This document shows, piece by piece, positions 37,335 through 47,925 of a DNA stretch of 64,000 nt (position 1 is its first letter; each line of letters opens with the position of its first letter). The notes beneath the pieces were generated by a model, which did not search any database, was not told the DNA's origin, and saw nothing but the letters and a program-made list of their open reading frames with translations. The translations under genes were made by a program, and so were the position numbers. The DNA comes from Hydrogenophaga sp. PBL-H3 (lineage in GTDB: Bacteria > Pseudomonadota > Gammaproteobacteria > Burkholderiales > Burkholderiaceae_C): assembly GCF_010104355.1 (NCBI RefSeq), contig NZ_CP044972.1, forward strand, positions 3,410,001 through 3,474,000, written 5' to 3'.

Positions 37335-40300
37335 ATGAAACGCATGCTGATCAACGCCACGCAGGCCGAAGAGCGCCGGCTGGCCATTGTGGACGGGCAA
37401 AAACTGCTCGATTACGAAATCGAAATCGAAGGGCGCGAACAGCGCAAGGGCAACATCTACAAGGCCGTTGTCACGCGCGTCGAGCCTTCGCTGGAAGCTT
37501 GCTTCGTGGACTACGGCGAGGACCGCCACGGCTTTCTGCCGTTCAAGGAAATCTCGCGCCAGTACTTCGCCGCGGGTGTGCCGGTCAACCAGGCCCGCAT
37601 CAACGACGTGATCCGAGAAGGCCAGGAACTGCTGGTCCAGGTCGAGAAGGAAGAACGCGGCAACAAGGGCGCGGCCCTCACCACCTTCGTGAGCCTGGCC
37701 GGCCGCTATGTGGTGCTCATGCCCAACAACCCGCGTGGTGGCGGCGTGAGCCGCCGCATCGAAGGCGAAGACCGCCAGGAACTCAAGCAGGCGCTGGACC
37801 AGCTCGAATACCCCAACGGCATGAGCATCATCGCGCGCACGGCCGGCATCGGTCGCGACGCGCCCGAGCTGCAGTGGGACCTGAACTACCTGCTCAAGCT
37901 GTGGAACGCCATCGACGGCGCTGCCAAAGGTGGCAAGGGTGCCTACCTGATCTACCAGGAATCGAGCCTGGTGATCCGCGCGATCCGCGACTACTTCAAT
38001 GGCGACATCGGTGAGATCCTGATCGACACCGACGACATCTTTGAACAAGCGCACCAGTTCATGAGCCACGTGATGCCCGAACACGGCCATCGCGTGAAGC
38101 GCTACCGCGACGACGCGCCGCTGTTCTCGCGCTTCCAGATCGAACACCAGATCGAAACCGCCTACAGCCGCACCGTGCAGCTGCCCAGCGGTGGCGCCAT
38201 CGTGATCGACCAGACCGAGGCGCTGGTGGCGGTGGACGTGAACTCGGCCCGCTCCATCAAGGGCGGCGACATCGAAGAGACCGCAACCCGCACCAACCTG
38301 GAAGCCGCTGACGAAGTGGCGCGCCAGGCGCGCCTGCGCGACCTCGGCGGCCTGATCGTGATCGACTTCATCGACATGGACGAGTCGAAGAACCGCCGCG
38401 ACGTGGAAAACCGCCTGCGCGACGCGCTGCGCCAGGACCGCGCCCGCGTGCAGTTCGGCGCCATCAGCAAGTTCGGCCTGCTGGAGATGAGCCGCCAGCG
38501 CCTCAAGCCCGCGCTGAACGAAGGTTCATCCATCCCCTGCCCGCGCTGCGGTGGCTCTGGCCACATCCGCGACACCGAATCGTCGGCGCTTCAGATCCTG
38601 CGCATCATCCAGGAAGAGTCGCTGAAAGACAGCACGGCCGCCGTGCTGGTGCAGGTTCCGGTCGAAGTGGCCAGCTTCCTGCTCAACGAGAAGCGCACCG
38701 AGATCACCAAGATCGAACTCAAGCAGCGCATCAACGTGCTGCTGGTGCCCAACAAATCGCTGGACACGCCCAACTACAAGCTCGAGCGCCTGAAGCACGA
38801 CGACCCGCGCCTGGACAACCTGGATGCCAGCTACAAACTGGCCGACGAGCCGGACGAAGCCACCGGCTTCACCCGCCGCAGCCAGGAACGCACCAACAAA
38901 CAAGAGCCGGTGATCAAAGGGGTGTTGCCCGATGGTCCTGCGCCTGTGGCCGCACCCCGCCCCGAGGTGGTGGCCCAGCAGGTGGCTGCTCCCGTGGCAG
39001 CCAAAGCTGCCATAGCCCCTGTGGCCGCTCCCGTGGCGGCTCCGGCTGAAAAGGGCTTCTTCGGCTGGCTCAAGAGCCTGTTCGGTGGCAGTGAAGCCCC
39101 TGCCTCTGCGCCCAAGCCCGTGGTGGCCGCGCCGGCCGCCAAGCCCGGCACTCGCGAAGAGCGCGCCGATGGCCGTGGCCCGCGTGAAGGCGGTCGCGAA
39201 GGTGGCCGTGACGGCCGCAACCGTGGTGGACGTGGCGGCGCCGAAGGCCGTGGGCAACGAGAAGGTGGCCGCGAAGGCGGCCGCGGTGGCCGTGAGGGTG
39301 GTCGCGAAGGCCGCCCGGTGGAAGGCCGTGAACCGCGCGCCGAAGGCCGTGTGGAAGGACGCCCGGAAGGCCGCTCTGAAGGTCGGGGCGAGGGTCGCCG
39401 GGGCGAAGGCCGCGGTGAGCCGCGCGGCGAAGGCCGCAACGAAGCGCGTGGTGAGCCCCGCGCTGAAGGTCGCGGTGAGGGTCGCGGTGAACAACGGGGT
39501 GAGGGTCGCCGGGGCGATGGTCGCCGCGACAACCGCCGCGACGCCGCACCAGTGGACGGCGCAGCGCCCGCTGAACTGGTGAACGGAACGCCGGTCGCTG
39601 CACCAGGCGAAACGAACGAAGGCGGTGACAACCAGCGCCGTGGTCGTGGTGGGCGCGGTGGCGAGAGCCGCCGCCGTCCGGCAGAAGGCGCTGAGGGCCA
39701 AGCCCCGATCGCCCAGGGTGATGCTGCAACGGCTGCGCTGGAAGCTGGCGACAACACCGACGCGCCCCGCGAAGGCGAGATGGCCGACGGCAGCGAGGGC
39801 GCGCCGCGCGCCCCGCGCGAGCGCCGCAGCCGTGACCGTTATGGCCGTGACCGCCGCGAGCGCGGCCCACGCGAAGGCGCTCCTGAAGGCGGCGAAGGTC
39901 AGGCAGCACCCGCTGCCGAGATGCCCGCGAACGAAGTGGCCTTTGCGGCAGCCTCGACCCCGGTACCCGCACACGAGTCGGTGGACGAAGCCCCCACGCG
40001 CAGCTACTTCAGCCTGCCCGTGGAGGCAGCGCCCGCACCGGTGGTGGACGAGACTCCTGTGGCCGCGCCCGCACCGGTGGCAGCACCGATCGCAGCACCG
40101 CAGATGCAGCCGGCAGCACCCGTGATGGAACCAGTGGCCGCAGCCCCTGTGGTCGCCCCGGCACCAGCCCCGCGAGCACCAGCACCCAAGCCCGCTGCAC
40201 CCGTGGTGGCCGCAGCGCCGGTCGCCCGCGGTCTGCCCAAAGTGGCCGGCTTCTCGCTGCCCATGGACGAGATGCAACAGGTCGCCCAAGCCAGCGGTCT

Positions 40301-40484
40301 GGAGTGGGTCAACTCCAACGCCGACAAGGTGGCCCAGGTGCAAGCCGCGATCGCGGCCGAGCCCAAGCCGGTGCACGTGCCGCGCGAGCCCAAGCCAGCG
40401 GTGGTGCTGGACGATGGTCCGTTGGTGCTGGTCGAGACCCGCAAGGATCTCCGGGACATGCAGCTGCCCTTCGAGGCTCGCTGA
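37335..40484 (+). CDS. rne: Ribonuclease E
   Basis: A 1049-residue endoribonuclease that starts mRNA decay and processes rRNA and tRNA precursors. The N-terminal catalytic half has the S1 domain ([20 protein letters not shown]), catalytic Asp301 ([10 protein letters not shown]) and Asp344 ([11 protein letters not shown]), and the zinc-link CPRCGGSG near residue 401; all fall within two or three positions of E. coli. The C-terminal half is disordered: a [11 protein letters not shown] membrane-targeting-like helix at about residue 575, an Arg/Gly/Glu repeat tract (about 605-737), then a Pro/Ala-rich stretch and a conserved end ([20 protein letters not shown]). AAGGA precedes the ATG. Tandem hairpins follow. 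Confidence 0.97.
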   Translation: MKRMLINATQAEERRLAIVDGQKLLDYEIEIEGREQRKGNIYKAVVTRVEPSLEACFVDYGEDRHGFLPFKEISRQYFAAGVPVNQARINDVIREGQELLVQVEKEERGNKGAALTTFVSLAGRYVVLMPNNPRGGGVSRRIEGEDRQELKQALDQLEYPNGMSIIARTAGIGRDAPELQWDLNYLLKLWNAIDGAAKGGKGAYLIYQESSLVIRAIRDYFNGDIGEILIDTDDIFEQAHQFMSHVMPEHGHRVKRYRDDAPLFSRFQIEHQIETAYSRTVQLPSGGAIVIDQTEALVAVDVNSARSIKGGDIEETATRTNLEAADEVARQARLRDLGGLIVIDFIDMDESKNRRDVENRLRDALRQDRARVQFGAISKFGLLEMSRQRLKPALNEGSSIPCPRCGGSGHIRDTESSALQILRIIQEESLKDSTAAVLVQVPVEVASFLLNEKRTEITKIELKQRINVLLVPNKSLDTPNYKLERLKHDDPRLDNLDASYKLADEPDEATGFTRRSQERTNKQEPVIKGVLPDGPAPVAAPRPEVVAQQVAAPVAAKAAIAPVAAPVAAPAEKGFFGWLKSLFGGSEAPASAPKPVVAAPAAKPGTREERADGRGPREGGREGGRDGRNRGGRGGAEGRGQREGGREGGRGGREGGREGRPVEGREPRAEGRVEGRPEGRSEGRGEGRRGEGRGEPRGEGRNEARGEPRAEGRGEGRGEQRGEGRRGDGRRDNRRDAAPVDGAAPAELVNGTPVAAPGETNEGGDNQRRGRGGRGGESRRRPAEGAEGQAPIAQGDAATAALEAGDNTDAPREGEMADGSEGAPRAPRERRSRDRYGRDRRERGPREGAPEGGEGQAAPAAEMPANEVAFAAASTPVPAHESVDEAPTRSYFSLPVEAAPAPVVDETPVAAPAPVAAPIAAPQMQPAAPVMEPVAAAPVVAPAPAPRAPAPKPAAPVVAAAPVARGLPKVAGFSLPMDEMQQVAQASGLEWVNSNADKVAQVQAAIAAEPKPVHVPREPKPAVVLDDGPLVLVETRKDLRDMQLPFEAR
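39150..39545 (+). repeat. Degenerate GRGEGR-type repeat tract inside rne
   Basis: About 130 codons encode imperfect tandem units such as [26 protein letters not shown] and [16 protein letters not shown]. At the DNA level the unit is a loose 12-18 base repeat around GAAGGCCGC. It is the RNA- and protein-binding arginine-rich region of the RNase E tail; length changes between strains are likely. Confidence 0.75.
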
Positions 40485-40494
40485 TCGGAACCTT

Positions 40495-40518
40495 CCGTCA
40501 GGCGCCTGCGCCTGACGG
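40495..40518 (+). terminator. First hairpin after rne
   Basis: Perfect 11-bp arms CCGTCAGGCGC and GCGCCTGACGG are separated by CT. It begins 10 bases after the rne stop codon and has no T tract of its own; it precedes the larger terminator and may protect the mRNA 3' end. Confidence 0.6.
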
Positions 40519-40522
40519 GGTA

Positions 40523-40568
40523 CACCCCCAAAAGAAAAGCGCCTTCGGGCGCTTTTCTTTTGGGGGTG
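40523..40568. terminator. Bidirectional 21-bp-stem terminator between rne and hemY
   Basis: The arms are perfect complements over 21 bases (left 40523-40543, right 40548-40568) around a TTCG loop. The core is AAAAGCGCC TTCG GGCGCTTTT, so both strands have a GC stem followed by a T-rich run. It serves the convergent rne and hemY transcripts. Confidence 0.92.
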
Positions 40569-40580
40569 AGCAAAGGTTGT

Positions 40581-41897
40581 TCAGTCCAGCAGCGCGGCCC
40601 GTTTCCACGCCGTCTGCGCCGCCGCCTCGTCACCGCGCTCTTCGGCCAGTCGAGCCAATGAACGCCAGGTGCGGCGCATCAGCGCGGCGTCGCTCAGGCC
40701 ATGGCTGGCCTGCGTTAGCAACTGGCTGGCCTTGCCCCAGAGCTGGCGCTGCATACAGGCCTGCCCGGCGAGGTATTGCAGGAAAGCGTTGTTGGGCGAC
40801 AGGCGCTGCTGCTGCTCCAGGCGTGCGAGCCAGGCGCTGTCGAGTTGCGACAGGCCGGGCTCAAAAGCCACCACCAGTTGGCGCTGCTGCGTGGGTGTCA
40901 GGGCGTCGAATCCGTGCCACAGCGGCTCCAGCCACGAGCGCAGGCGCGCGGCCACCGCGCGGGCTTCATCACCGTCACTGTCACCGTCACCGCGCTGGAG
41001 CACCAACAGGTTTCCGCGCTGCGCAGCGGCCAGTGCGAGCTCGGGCATGTCGCGCTCACTGGTGTCCAGCCCGTTCCACACGGCCTCCAGCTGGGCCATG
41101 TCATGTGCTTCGCGCAGGGCGTCCAGCACCAGCCCGCGCACGATGCTGCGCGAGGCTTCGGGTGAAAACGCCTTGTGTTTGGCCAGCAGGCGCGCGGTCT
41201 CCAGCGCCTCTGCCGTGGCGCCGCCAAGGCGGGCCACGCGCAGCTTCAACCGCAGCGCCTGAATACGTCGGCCCGCGCCCTGCGGCAATTCGGCCAGCCG
41301 GCTGCGGGCGGCCTCCACATCGCGGTCTTCCACCGCCCAGCGCACCGCGCGCAAGAGGGCGCCCTCGGACGCATCGGGTGCACCCTTGGCCAGGGCGGGA
41401 TCAAGCGCAGCCTGCAGGTTTTCGTCGCGCCGCTCGCGGTTTTGCAACGACTGCGCGCTTTCGGCGACCAGCAAGTGCGCCAGCACCTGCAACTGGTCAC
41501 GGCGCGGCCACTGACCCGGCGACACGGCTTTGAGCTGTTCGAGTGCGTGCTGCGCCGCCGACTGCGCGCGCACGAAGCGGCCCGCCAGCTGGTGCGCCAG
41601 TGCGTCCATCACCGAGCCCACCACCGAGCGTTCGACTTGCTGGTTGCGCCAGCGCTGAGCCCGTTCGGGCAGATCTCGAACCAGACCGACGGCCAACAAG
41701 GCGGCGTGCAGCAGGACAAAGCCAGCGATCAGGCAAAACAGGACGAAATTGAACGAGACATCAAACCGGTAAGGGGGCCAGAACAGCGTGACCGTGCTTG
41801 CGTTGTGCCCCACCAGCAAGGCCAGCGCCACCGCCACGCCGGCCAGCCCCAGCAACCAGAAGACGCTGCGCATCGCGCCCCGTTGACGGCGATGCAT
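40581..41897 (-). CDS. hemY: HemY family protein (haem-operon TPR membrane protein)
   Basis: A 438-residue inner-membrane protein of the proteobacterial HemY family (not protoporphyrinogen oxidase). Two membrane helices occupy about residues 10-28 and 48-72 (SVFWLLGLAGVAVALALLVG), followed by a cytoplasmic or periplasmic tetratricopeptide part rich in Ala, Leu and Arg. Its precise role in haem synthesis is unsettled. The ATG overlaps the hemX stop (TGATG), although a Met eight codons later is also possible. It is the last gene of hemCDXY. Confidence 0.9.
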   Translation of the reverse strand: MHRRQRGAMRSVFWLLGLAGVAVALALLVGHNASTVTLFWPPYRFDVSFNFVLFCLIAGFVLLHAALLAVGLVRDLPERAQRWRNQQVERSVVGSVMDALAHQLAGRFVRAQSAAQHALEQLKAVSPGQWPRRDQLQVLAHLLVAESAQSLQNRERRDENLQAALDPALAKGAPDASEGALLRAVRWAVEDRDVEAARSRLAELPQGAGRRIQALRLKLRVARLGGATAEALETARLLAKHKAFSPEASRSIVRGLVLDALREAHDMAQLEAVWNGLDTSERDMPELALAAAQRGNLLVLQRGDGDSDGDEARAVAARLRSWLEPLWHGFDALTPTQQRQLVVAFEPGLSQLDSAWLARLEQQQRLSPNNAFLQYLAGQACMQRQLWGKASQLLTQASHGLSDAALMRRTWRSLARLAEERGDEAAAQTAWKRAALLD

Positions 41898-43093
41898 CAG
41901 CGGCCTCCCGCTGCGGCGGCCAGGGCGGCCAGCGTCGCATCCGGACGCGGCAGTTCGCTGTCGACCAGATCGCGGCGCAGGCGACCCAGCAAGGTCTGCG
42001 CGCTGGCCACCCGGGGAGCACTGGTGTCGAAGTAGCGCGCGATGGACGCCTCGACCGCAATCACATCGGCCTGGCTGGCGGCCATGTGCCGTGCCAGCAG
42101 GCCCAGACGGGCGTTGAGCAGTTTCAGTTTGATGTTTTCACGCAGAAAGAACGCCTGCTCGGGCGCGAGCAGCGCCGCCTCGGGCCGGTCGATGCGGCTC
42201 ACGCGCACCAGCTCGCGGCCGCTGCGCGTGACCTCGGTCCAGGTGCGCTGCCACAGGGCGCTCCACCAGGCGGACACACGCGCCCAGCCCCGGCTGAAAC
42301 CTCCCGTTTCGGCAACCGCTTCGCTTTCCAGCGCCGGCTCCTGGGCTGCGGGGGTCGGCTCGGCAGGGCTCTTTGTCACCGGTTGCACGGGCTCTGGTGC
42401 GACCTTGCGAACCGCGGGCGCGGCCTTTTGCAAGCCCACCTGGTTGAGCACGGGCCACTCGTCCACCTGCCGGGCCAACTCGTCCAGCCGCAAAGCCAGC
42501 GCGGGAATGTCGGCCAGCGGAGCGGCCTGGATGCGCTCGATGTCGCGGGCAATGGCGCGCTGTACCGGGTTGAGCCGTGGTTGGGCGGCTCGGGCGATGC
42601 GCTGGTCGGCCGCCTGCAGCGCAGAGACGATGGGCTGGGCGCTGCCGGTGAGCTGGGCCTGCTGCTGCGCCAGCTTCACCGCCGACTCCAGGTCTTGCAC
42701 GAGGTTGTCGTCGCGCGAGCGCGAGAGCGCCAACATGAGTTCTTCGAGCTGGCTGCGCTGCAGGCTCACTTCGGACAAGCGCACCTCCGCCACAGCCAGG
42801 CGCGCCTGCAGCTCCTGCGCCAGCGCCTCGGACTGCGCGGCCATGGTGCGGGCTTCAGCCGCCTGGTCGGTGCTGTCTTGCGCGCGGCGGGCAAGCTCTT
42901 GCTGGGTGAAGCTGAGCTTCTGCCACAGCAGACCGGCCAGGACGAGGGCCAGCGCAGCCAGCAGCACGGCCAGCCACGCCAGCCAGGCACCAGGGCGACG
43001 CACCGGCGCAGTAGGCAGCAGCGCTGCAGGGCCCGGCGCCACGGCGGTCGCCGCAGGGTCGTTGGAGGGGTGGGCGGGTTGGTTGGTGCTCAT
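41897..43093 (-). CDS. hemX: HemX family protein (uroporphyrinogen-III methyltransferase-like name)
   Basis: A 398-residue protein of the HemX family. It has a short Pro/Ala-rich cytoplasmic N-terminus, one membrane helix (about residues 35-58, WLAWLAVLLAALALVLAGLL), then a coiled coil (about 65-120) and a helical domain. Despite its traditional name, no methyltransferase motif is present. The start MSTNQPAHP overlaps the hemD stop by 4 nt (ATGA). It probably scaffolds haem enzymes at the membrane, but this is not established. Confidence 0.9.
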   Translation of the reverse strand: MSTNQPAHPSNDPAATAVAPGPAALLPTAPVRRPGAWLAWLAVLLAALALVLAGLLWQKLSFTQQELARRAQDSTDQAAEARTMAAQSEALAQELQARLAVAEVRLSEVSLQRSQLEELMLALSRSRDDNLVQDLESAVKLAQQQAQLTGSAQPIVSALQAADQRIARAAQPRLNPVQRAIARDIERIQAAPLADIPALALRLDELARQVDEWPVLNQVGLQKAAPAVRKVAPEPVQPVTKSPAEPTPAAQEPALESEAVAETGGFSRGWARVSAWWSALWQRTWTEVTRSGRELVRVSRIDRPEAALLAPEQAFFLRENIKLKLLNARLGLLARHMAASQADVIAVEASIARYFDTSAPRVASAQTLLGRLRRDLVDSELPRPDATLAALAAAAGGR

Positions 43094-43953
43094 GGTGCGA
43101 TGCACTCTGATTCTAGGGCGCGCAACACGTCGGGCAGGCTCGGTCGTGATTCGATCACACGCCCGAAGCCCGCCTCGCGCGCCGCCTGGGCGATGCGTGG
43201 ATGCGTCACCAGTGCGGTGACCTTGGTCCAGCGGGCCAAGGGCTGCGCCGCGCACAGGGCAGCCACCGCCTCGGAACTGCTGAACAGCCACACACTGCCC
43301 GCCAGGGTCGCCTGCGCCACGAGTGCACGATCAGCGTCGCCGAATTCCGGCGGGCGTCTTTCGTAGGCCACGCAGCCTTCGACCCGGGCGCCCGCGGCTT
43401 CGCACTGGCGGATCAACCAGTCGCGCCCATGCCCGGGCACCGCGCCTTCGGCTGCAGGCGCTTCGGTGGACGAGCCCCGCACGATCAGGATCCGGCTTCC
43501 CGCCACCACTTGCGGGGCGACCACGGGCCACAGGTGCTCGGAGTCGAACTGCGCGGCATCGGCTGGCGGCGAGTCGATGCGCTCGGGCGCGATGCCCAGG
43601 GCGCCGAGCGCTTGCGCGAGCTGGCGCGCGGTGCCGGGCCCCGGAGCCCAGAAGCGTGTGGTGAACGGCCCAGGCGGACGTGCAACCGCACCCTCGGCAA
43701 AGAAATGGCTCACGGCCGCGCCGCTCACGAACAAGAGTGCATCGACCTGCGACCAGTTCGCGCGCCAGGCCTGCAACGCCTGCCTGGCCTCGAACGACGA
43801 CGGCTCGCCAATATCGATCAAGGGCAAGGCCTGTGCTGGCCAGCCTTGAGCACGCAGCGCTTGCACCCAGTGGGCGGCCTCGCCCGCAGGACGGGTGACG
43901 ATCAGCCGCGCCGCGCGGCCGGGTGCGGGCCGCTGGGCGGAGGTCTCACCCAA
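43090..43953 (-). CDS. hemD: Uroporphyrinogen-III synthase
   Basis: A 287-residue HemD that closes hydroxymethylbilane to uroporphyrinogen III. Sequence conservation in the family is low, but the N-terminal LIVTRPAGEAAHWVQALRAQ and the central ILIVRGSSTEAP and VEGCVAYERRPPE are typical, as is LFSSSEAVAAL. The start codon is a TTG with GGAGG 8 bases upstream, 4 bp after the hemC stop. It sits between hemC and hemX in the normal order. Confidence 0.93.
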   Translation of the reverse strand: MGETSAQRPAPGRAARLIVTRPAGEAAHWVQALRAQGWPAQALPLIDIGEPSSFEARQALQAWRANWSQVDALLFVSGAAVSHFFAEGAVARPPGPFTTRFWAPGPGTARQLAQALGALGIAPERIDSPPADAAQFDSEHLWPVVAPQVVAGSRILIVRGSSTEAPAAEGAVPGHGRDWLIRQCEAAGARVEGCVAYERRPPEFGDADRALVAQATLAGSVWLFSSSEAVAALCAAQPLARWTKVTALVTHPRIAQAAREAGFGRVIESRPSLPDVLRALESECIAP

Positions 43954-43957
43954 GGCC

Positions 43958-44911
43958 TCAGACCTCCACCGGCGGCGGCGTGGCGCCGGCGGCGCGCAAG
44001 TCGGTGGCCACGCGCTGGCCCAGCGCCTCGGCCTCGACCAACGTTTGCACGCGCGCCTGGGCGCTCACCCGCACCACGGCCTGCTGGCCCAGTGGATCGC
44101 CCCAGGCGGCGTCGAGCTTCAAAGTACCGTCTGCCTGCCAGTCGGCGTAGGCCGCCAGCGGCATGGAGCAGCTGCCGCCCATGGCGCGGGAGACGGTGCG
44201 CTCGGCCGCCACGCGCTGCCAGCTGGCGGTGTGCGCCAGCGGCGCCAGCGCGTCGATCAGGTCTTGTCGGTCGGCGCGCACCTCGATGCCGAGTGCGCCC
44301 TGGCCGGCGGCGGGCAAGGAGTCGGCCGGCTCAAAAATGAGGCGGATGCGCTGGCCCAGGCCGAGCCGCTTGAGGCCAGCCGCGGCCAGCACGATGGCGT
44401 GGTACTGGCCTTCGTCGAGCTTGCGCAGTCGCGTGTCGAGGTTGCCGCGAAGGGGTTCGATGCGCACATCGGTGCGGCCCAGACGGTCCAGCGATTCGCG
44501 CAACAACACCAGGCGGCGCAGGCTGGAGGTACCCACCACCGCATCCGCAGGCAGATCGGCCAGGCCGGCGCAGTGCGGCGACACCCAGGCATCGCGCGGG
44601 TCTTCGCGCTCCATCACGCAGGCCAGCGCAAAGCCGTCGGGCAGTTGCATCGGCACATCTTTGAGCGAGTGCACCGCAATGTCGGCGCGGCCCTCTTCCA
44701 GCGCGACTTCGAGCTCCTTGACGAACAGACCTTTGCCCCCCACCTTGGACAAGCTGCGGTCCAGGATCTGGTCGCCCAGCGTGGTCATGCCCAGCAGCGT
44801 CACCCGGTGTCCGAGCCCTTCGAGCAAGGCCTTGACGTGTTCGGCCTGCCACAGCGCCAGGCGGCTCTCGCGGGTGGCGATGGTGATGGCCAGGGAGGTG
44901 GAAGTGGGCAT
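43958..44911 (-). CDS. hemC: Porphobilinogen deaminase (hydroxymethylbilane synthase)
   Basis: A 317-residue HemC that polymerises four porphobilinogens into hydroxymethylbilane. Visible motifs are [33 protein letters not shown] (substrate-binding Lys and Asp), VVGTSSLRR and, in the C-terminal domain, the dipyrromethane-binding Cys in [12 protein letters not shown]. The start [16 protein letters not shown] is preferred to a GTG eight codons upstream, though neither has a strong ribosome site. It is the first gene of hemCDXY and divergent from ppc. Confidence 0.95.
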   Translation of the reverse strand: MPTSTSLAITIATRESRLALWQAEHVKALLEGLGHRVTLLGMTTLGDQILDRSLSKVGGKGLFVKELEVALEEGRADIAVHSLKDVPMQLPDGFALACVMEREDPRDAWVSPHCAGLADLPADAVVGTSSLRRLVLLRESLDRLGRTDVRIEPLRGNLDTRLRKLDEGQYHAIVLAAAGLKRLGLGQRIRLIFEPADSLPAAGQGALGIEVRADRQDLIDALAPLAHTASWQRVAAERTVSRAMGGSCSMPLAAYADWQADGTLKLDAAWGDPLGQQAVVRVSAQARVQTLVEAEALGQRVATDLRAAGATPPPVEV

Positions 44912-44958
44912 GGGCGGATGGAAGAATCTGAGCACGGCACAACCCGCGAAATTTGGTA

Positions 44959-44975
44959 CCCGGTTCGTAACCGGG
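44959..44975. promoter_or_regulatory. Inverted repeat in the hemC-ppc divergent region
   Basis: CCCGGTT and AACCGGG flank CGT, a perfect 7-bp dyad 48 bases from hemC and 92 bases from ppc. It may be an operator for one or both genes. The regulator is unknown. Confidence 0.4.
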
Positions 44976-45066
44976 CAGGGTGTTTTGGGATGCTAGCATG
45001 GCCTTCCCACCGGGTTTTCCCCAGAAAGCCCGGCCCTGTCGGCAGGCCATTCCTCACCCCCACACC

Positions 45067-47901
45067 ATGAGCCGAACGATCGCGCCCACCCGCACCCGTC
45101 CCTCCAGCCGCGCCGACAAGGACCAGCCCCTGATCGACGACATCCGCCTGCTCGGCCGCATCCTGGGCGACGTGATCCGCGAACAGGAAGGCCAGGCGGC
45201 CTTTGAGCTGATCGAGCAGATCCGCCAGCTCTCGGTGGCCTTTCGCCGCCATGCCGACCAGTCGGCCGACAAGGCCCTGAAGAAGCTGCTCAAGGGCCTG
45301 AGCGGTGAGCAGACGGTGAGTGTGATCCGAGCCTTCACGTATTTCAGCCACCTGGCCAACCTGGCCGAAGATCGCCACCACATCCGCCGCCGCGCTGTGC
45401 ACGAGCGCGCTGGAGACCTGCAAGAAGGCAGTCTGGCGCGCACGATGCAGCGCCTGCACAAGGCGGGCATCGCACCGGGTGCCATCGTCGACACGCTGGC
45501 GCTCAGCCACATCTCGCCGGTGCTCACGGCCCACCCCACCGAAGTGCAGCGCAAGAGCATCCTGGACGCCGAGCGCGCCATCGCACGCCTGCTGGGCGAG
45601 CGCGACGAACAGGAACGCCTGCCACGCGAGCGCGCCGACATCGAAGCGCAGATCCGCGCCCGCGTCACCCAGCTCTGGCAGACGCGGCTGCTGCGTTTCA
45701 CCAAGCTCACCGTGGCCGACGAGATCGAAAACGCGCTGAGCTACTACGAGGCCACGTTCCTCACGCAGATCCCGCGCCTGTACCGCGAGCTGGAAGAAGG
45801 CCTGGGCCACAGCGGAGAGAGTGCCGTGATCGCGCCCTTCCTGCGCATGGGTCAGTGGATCGGAGGCGACCGCGACGGCAATCCCAACGTGACCGCGCAA
45901 ACACTCGAACTTGCGCTGCACAGCCAGGCCGACATGGTGCTGCGCCACCACCTCACGCAGTTGCACTACCTCGGCGCCGAGCTCTCGGTGTCGGCCATGC
46001 TGACCAGCGTGAGCCCGGCCATGCAGGCCCTGGCCGAGCGCTCCCCCGACACCAACGCCCACCGCCAGGACGAACCCTACCGCCGAGCACTCACCGGCAT
46101 GTACGCACGCCTCGCCGCCACGCTGCACCACCTCACCGGCGGCGAAGCAGCACGCCACGCCGTCGCGCCACAAGACGCCTACACCGGCGCCTCCGAGCTG
46201 CTGGACGACCTGCGCACGATCGAGTCCTCGCTCAAGTCGCACCACGGCGCTGCGCTGGCGCGCGCGCGCCTTCAGCCGCTGATGCGATCGGTGCAGGTGT
46301 TCGGCTTCCACCTGGCCACCATCGATTTGCGACAGAGCTCCGACAAGCACGAGGAGGTGGTGGCCGAGCTGCTCGCTGCCGCGCGCATCGAATCGAGCTA
46401 TTCGCAGCTCGACGAGGCCGGCAAGCGGGCTGTGCTGCTGCGCCAGCTCAACGACGCGCGACCCTTGCGCGTGCCTAGCGTCACTTACTCGGCCCACACG
46501 CTGGGCGAGCTGGCAATCTTCGACACGGCCCGCAGTGGACGAGAGCGCTTCGGAGCGCAAGCCATTCGCCACGCCATCATCAGCCACACCGAAACCGTGA
46601 GCGACCTGCTTGAGGTGCTGCTGCTGCAGAAAGAGGCCGGGCTGATGCGCGGCACGCTGATGGACGATGCCTTGTGCGACCTGATCGTGGTGCCACTGTT
46701 CGAGACCATCGAAGACCTGCGCAACGCTGCGCCCATCATGCGCGAGTACCTGGCACTGCCCGGAGTGCGCGCCATGGTCGAGCGCGGTGCGGTCGACGGT
46801 TACTGCGAGCAGGACATCATGCTCGGCTACTCCGACAGCAACAAGGACGGCGGCATCTTCACCAGCAACTGGGAGCTGTACCGGGCGGAGATTGCGTTGG
46901 TCGAGTTGTTCGACGCGCTCAATCAGGGCCGGGACAAACCCATCCAGTTGCGGATGTTTCATGGCCGGGGCGGAACCGTCGGAAGGGGTGGCGGCCCAAG
47001 TTTCCAGGCCATCCTGGCACAACCCCCCGGCACGGTGCGTGGCCAGATCCGGCTGACCGAACAAGGCGAGGTGATCGGCTCCAAATACGCCAACCCCGAG
47101 ATCGGCCGGCGCAACCTGGAGACGCTGGTGGCCGCCACGCTGGAAGCCACGCTGCTCAAGCCCACGCGCAACGCGCCAGCAGCCTTCCTGGCCGCAGCCG
47201 ACGAGCTCTCGCGCCAGAGCATGGCGGCCTACCGCGCGCTGGTGTACGACACCCCGCGTTTTGCCGAGTATTTTTTCGCATCCACACCGATTCGCGAGAT
47301 CGCCGAGCTCAACATCGGCTCGCGCCCAGCCTCGCGCAAGGCCACGCAAAAGATCGAAGACCTGCGCGCGATCCCCTGGGGCTTCAGCTGGGGCCAGTGC
47401 CGCCTCACACTGCCGGGCTGGTACGGGTTCGGTTCGGCCGTGCACTCCTTTTTGCATCGCGACGGCCCCAAGGGCCTGGCTGCGCAAAAAGCATTGCTGC
47501 AGAAGATGGTGAAGCAGTGGCCCTTCTTCAGCACCCTGCTCTCCAACATGGACATGGTGCTCGCCAAGAGCGATCTGGCACTCGCGTCCCTCTACTCCGA
47601 ACTGGTGCCCGACAAGCGCCTGCGCAAGCAGGTATTCACCGCCATCGAGGCCGAATGGCACCGCACAGCTGATGCGCTGGCCCTCATCACAGGTGAAAAG
47701 CAGCGCCTGGTGAACAACGCCGCGCTGCAACGCTCCATGCGCCACCGCTTCCCCTACATCGACCCGCTACACCACCTGCAGGTGGAACTGGTGCGGCGCT
47801 ACAGGGCGGACGAGAACCAGGCCAACACCGACGAAAAGGTGCGCCGCGGCATCCACATCTCCATCAACGGCATTGCGGCCGGCCTGCGCAACACAGGGTG
47901 A
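45067..47901 (+). CDS. ppc: Phosphoenolpyruvate carboxylase
   Basis: A 944-residue enzyme that makes oxaloacetate from phosphoenolpyruvate and bicarbonate. The catalytic His motif [13 protein letters not shown], the motif [11 protein letters not shown], the segment [10 protein letters not shown] and the mobile loop [14 protein letters not shown] are all present, and the C-terminus ends in the typical [12 protein letters not shown]. The start [12 protein letters not shown] is preferred; the longer frame runs into the promoter. It replenishes the citrate cycle and, in this organism, would use the 2-phosphoglycerate made by the gcl pathway after enolase. Confidence 0.97.
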   Translation: MSRTIAPTRTRPSSRADKDQPLIDDIRLLGRILGDVIREQEGQAAFELIEQIRQLSVAFRRHADQSADKALKKLLKGLSGEQTVSVIRAFTYFSHLANLAEDRHHIRRRAVHERAGDLQEGSLARTMQRLHKAGIAPGAIVDTLALSHISPVLTAHPTEVQRKSILDAERAIARLLGERDEQERLPRERADIEAQIRARVTQLWQTRLLRFTKLTVADEIENALSYYEATFLTQIPRLYRELEEGLGHSGESAVIAPFLRMGQWIGGDRDGNPNVTAQTLELALHSQADMVLRHHLTQLHYLGAELSVSAMLTSVSPAMQALAERSPDTNAHRQDEPYRRALTGMYARLAATLHHLTGGEAARHAVAPQDAYTGASELLDDLRTIESSLKSHHGAALARARLQPLMRSVQVFGFHLATIDLRQSSDKHEEVVAELLAAARIESSYSQLDEAGKRAVLLRQLNDARPLRVPSVTYSAHTLGELAIFDTARSGRERFGAQAIRHAIISHTETVSDLLEVLLLQKEAGLMRGTLMDDALCDLIVVPLFETIEDLRNAAPIMREYLALPGVRAMVERGAVDGYCEQDIMLGYSDSNKDGGIFTSNWELYRAEIALVELFDALNQGRDKPIQLRMFHGRGGTVGRGGGPSFQAILAQPPGTVRGQIRLTEQGEVIGSKYANPEIGRRNLETLVAATLEATLLKPTRNAPAAFLAAADELSRQSMAAYRALVYDTPRFAEYFFASTPIREIAELNIGSRPASRKATQKIEDLRAIPWGFSWGQCRLTLPGWYGFGSAVHSFLHRDGPKGLAAQKALLQKMVKQWPFFSTLLSNMDMVLAKSDLALASLYSELVPDKRLRKQVFTAIEAEWHRTADALALITGEKQRLVNNAALQRSMRHRFPYIDPLHHLQVELVRRYRADENQANTDEKVRRGIHISINGIAAGLRNTG

Positions 47902-47925
47902 GTGGGTAAAACCTAAAATGACCTT

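Noticed and set aside
38526..40376. A 616-codon open frame on the minus strand inside rne, and a 308-codon one in another minus frame
   Set aside because: They are shadows of the GC-rich repeat tail; the plus-strand frame is clearly RNase E and the antisense products are low-complexity His/Arg/Ser/Pro strings.
41897..43093. Calling HemX a true uroporphyrinogen-III methyltransferase
   Set aside because: There is no SAM-binding or methyltransferase motif; the name is only traditional.
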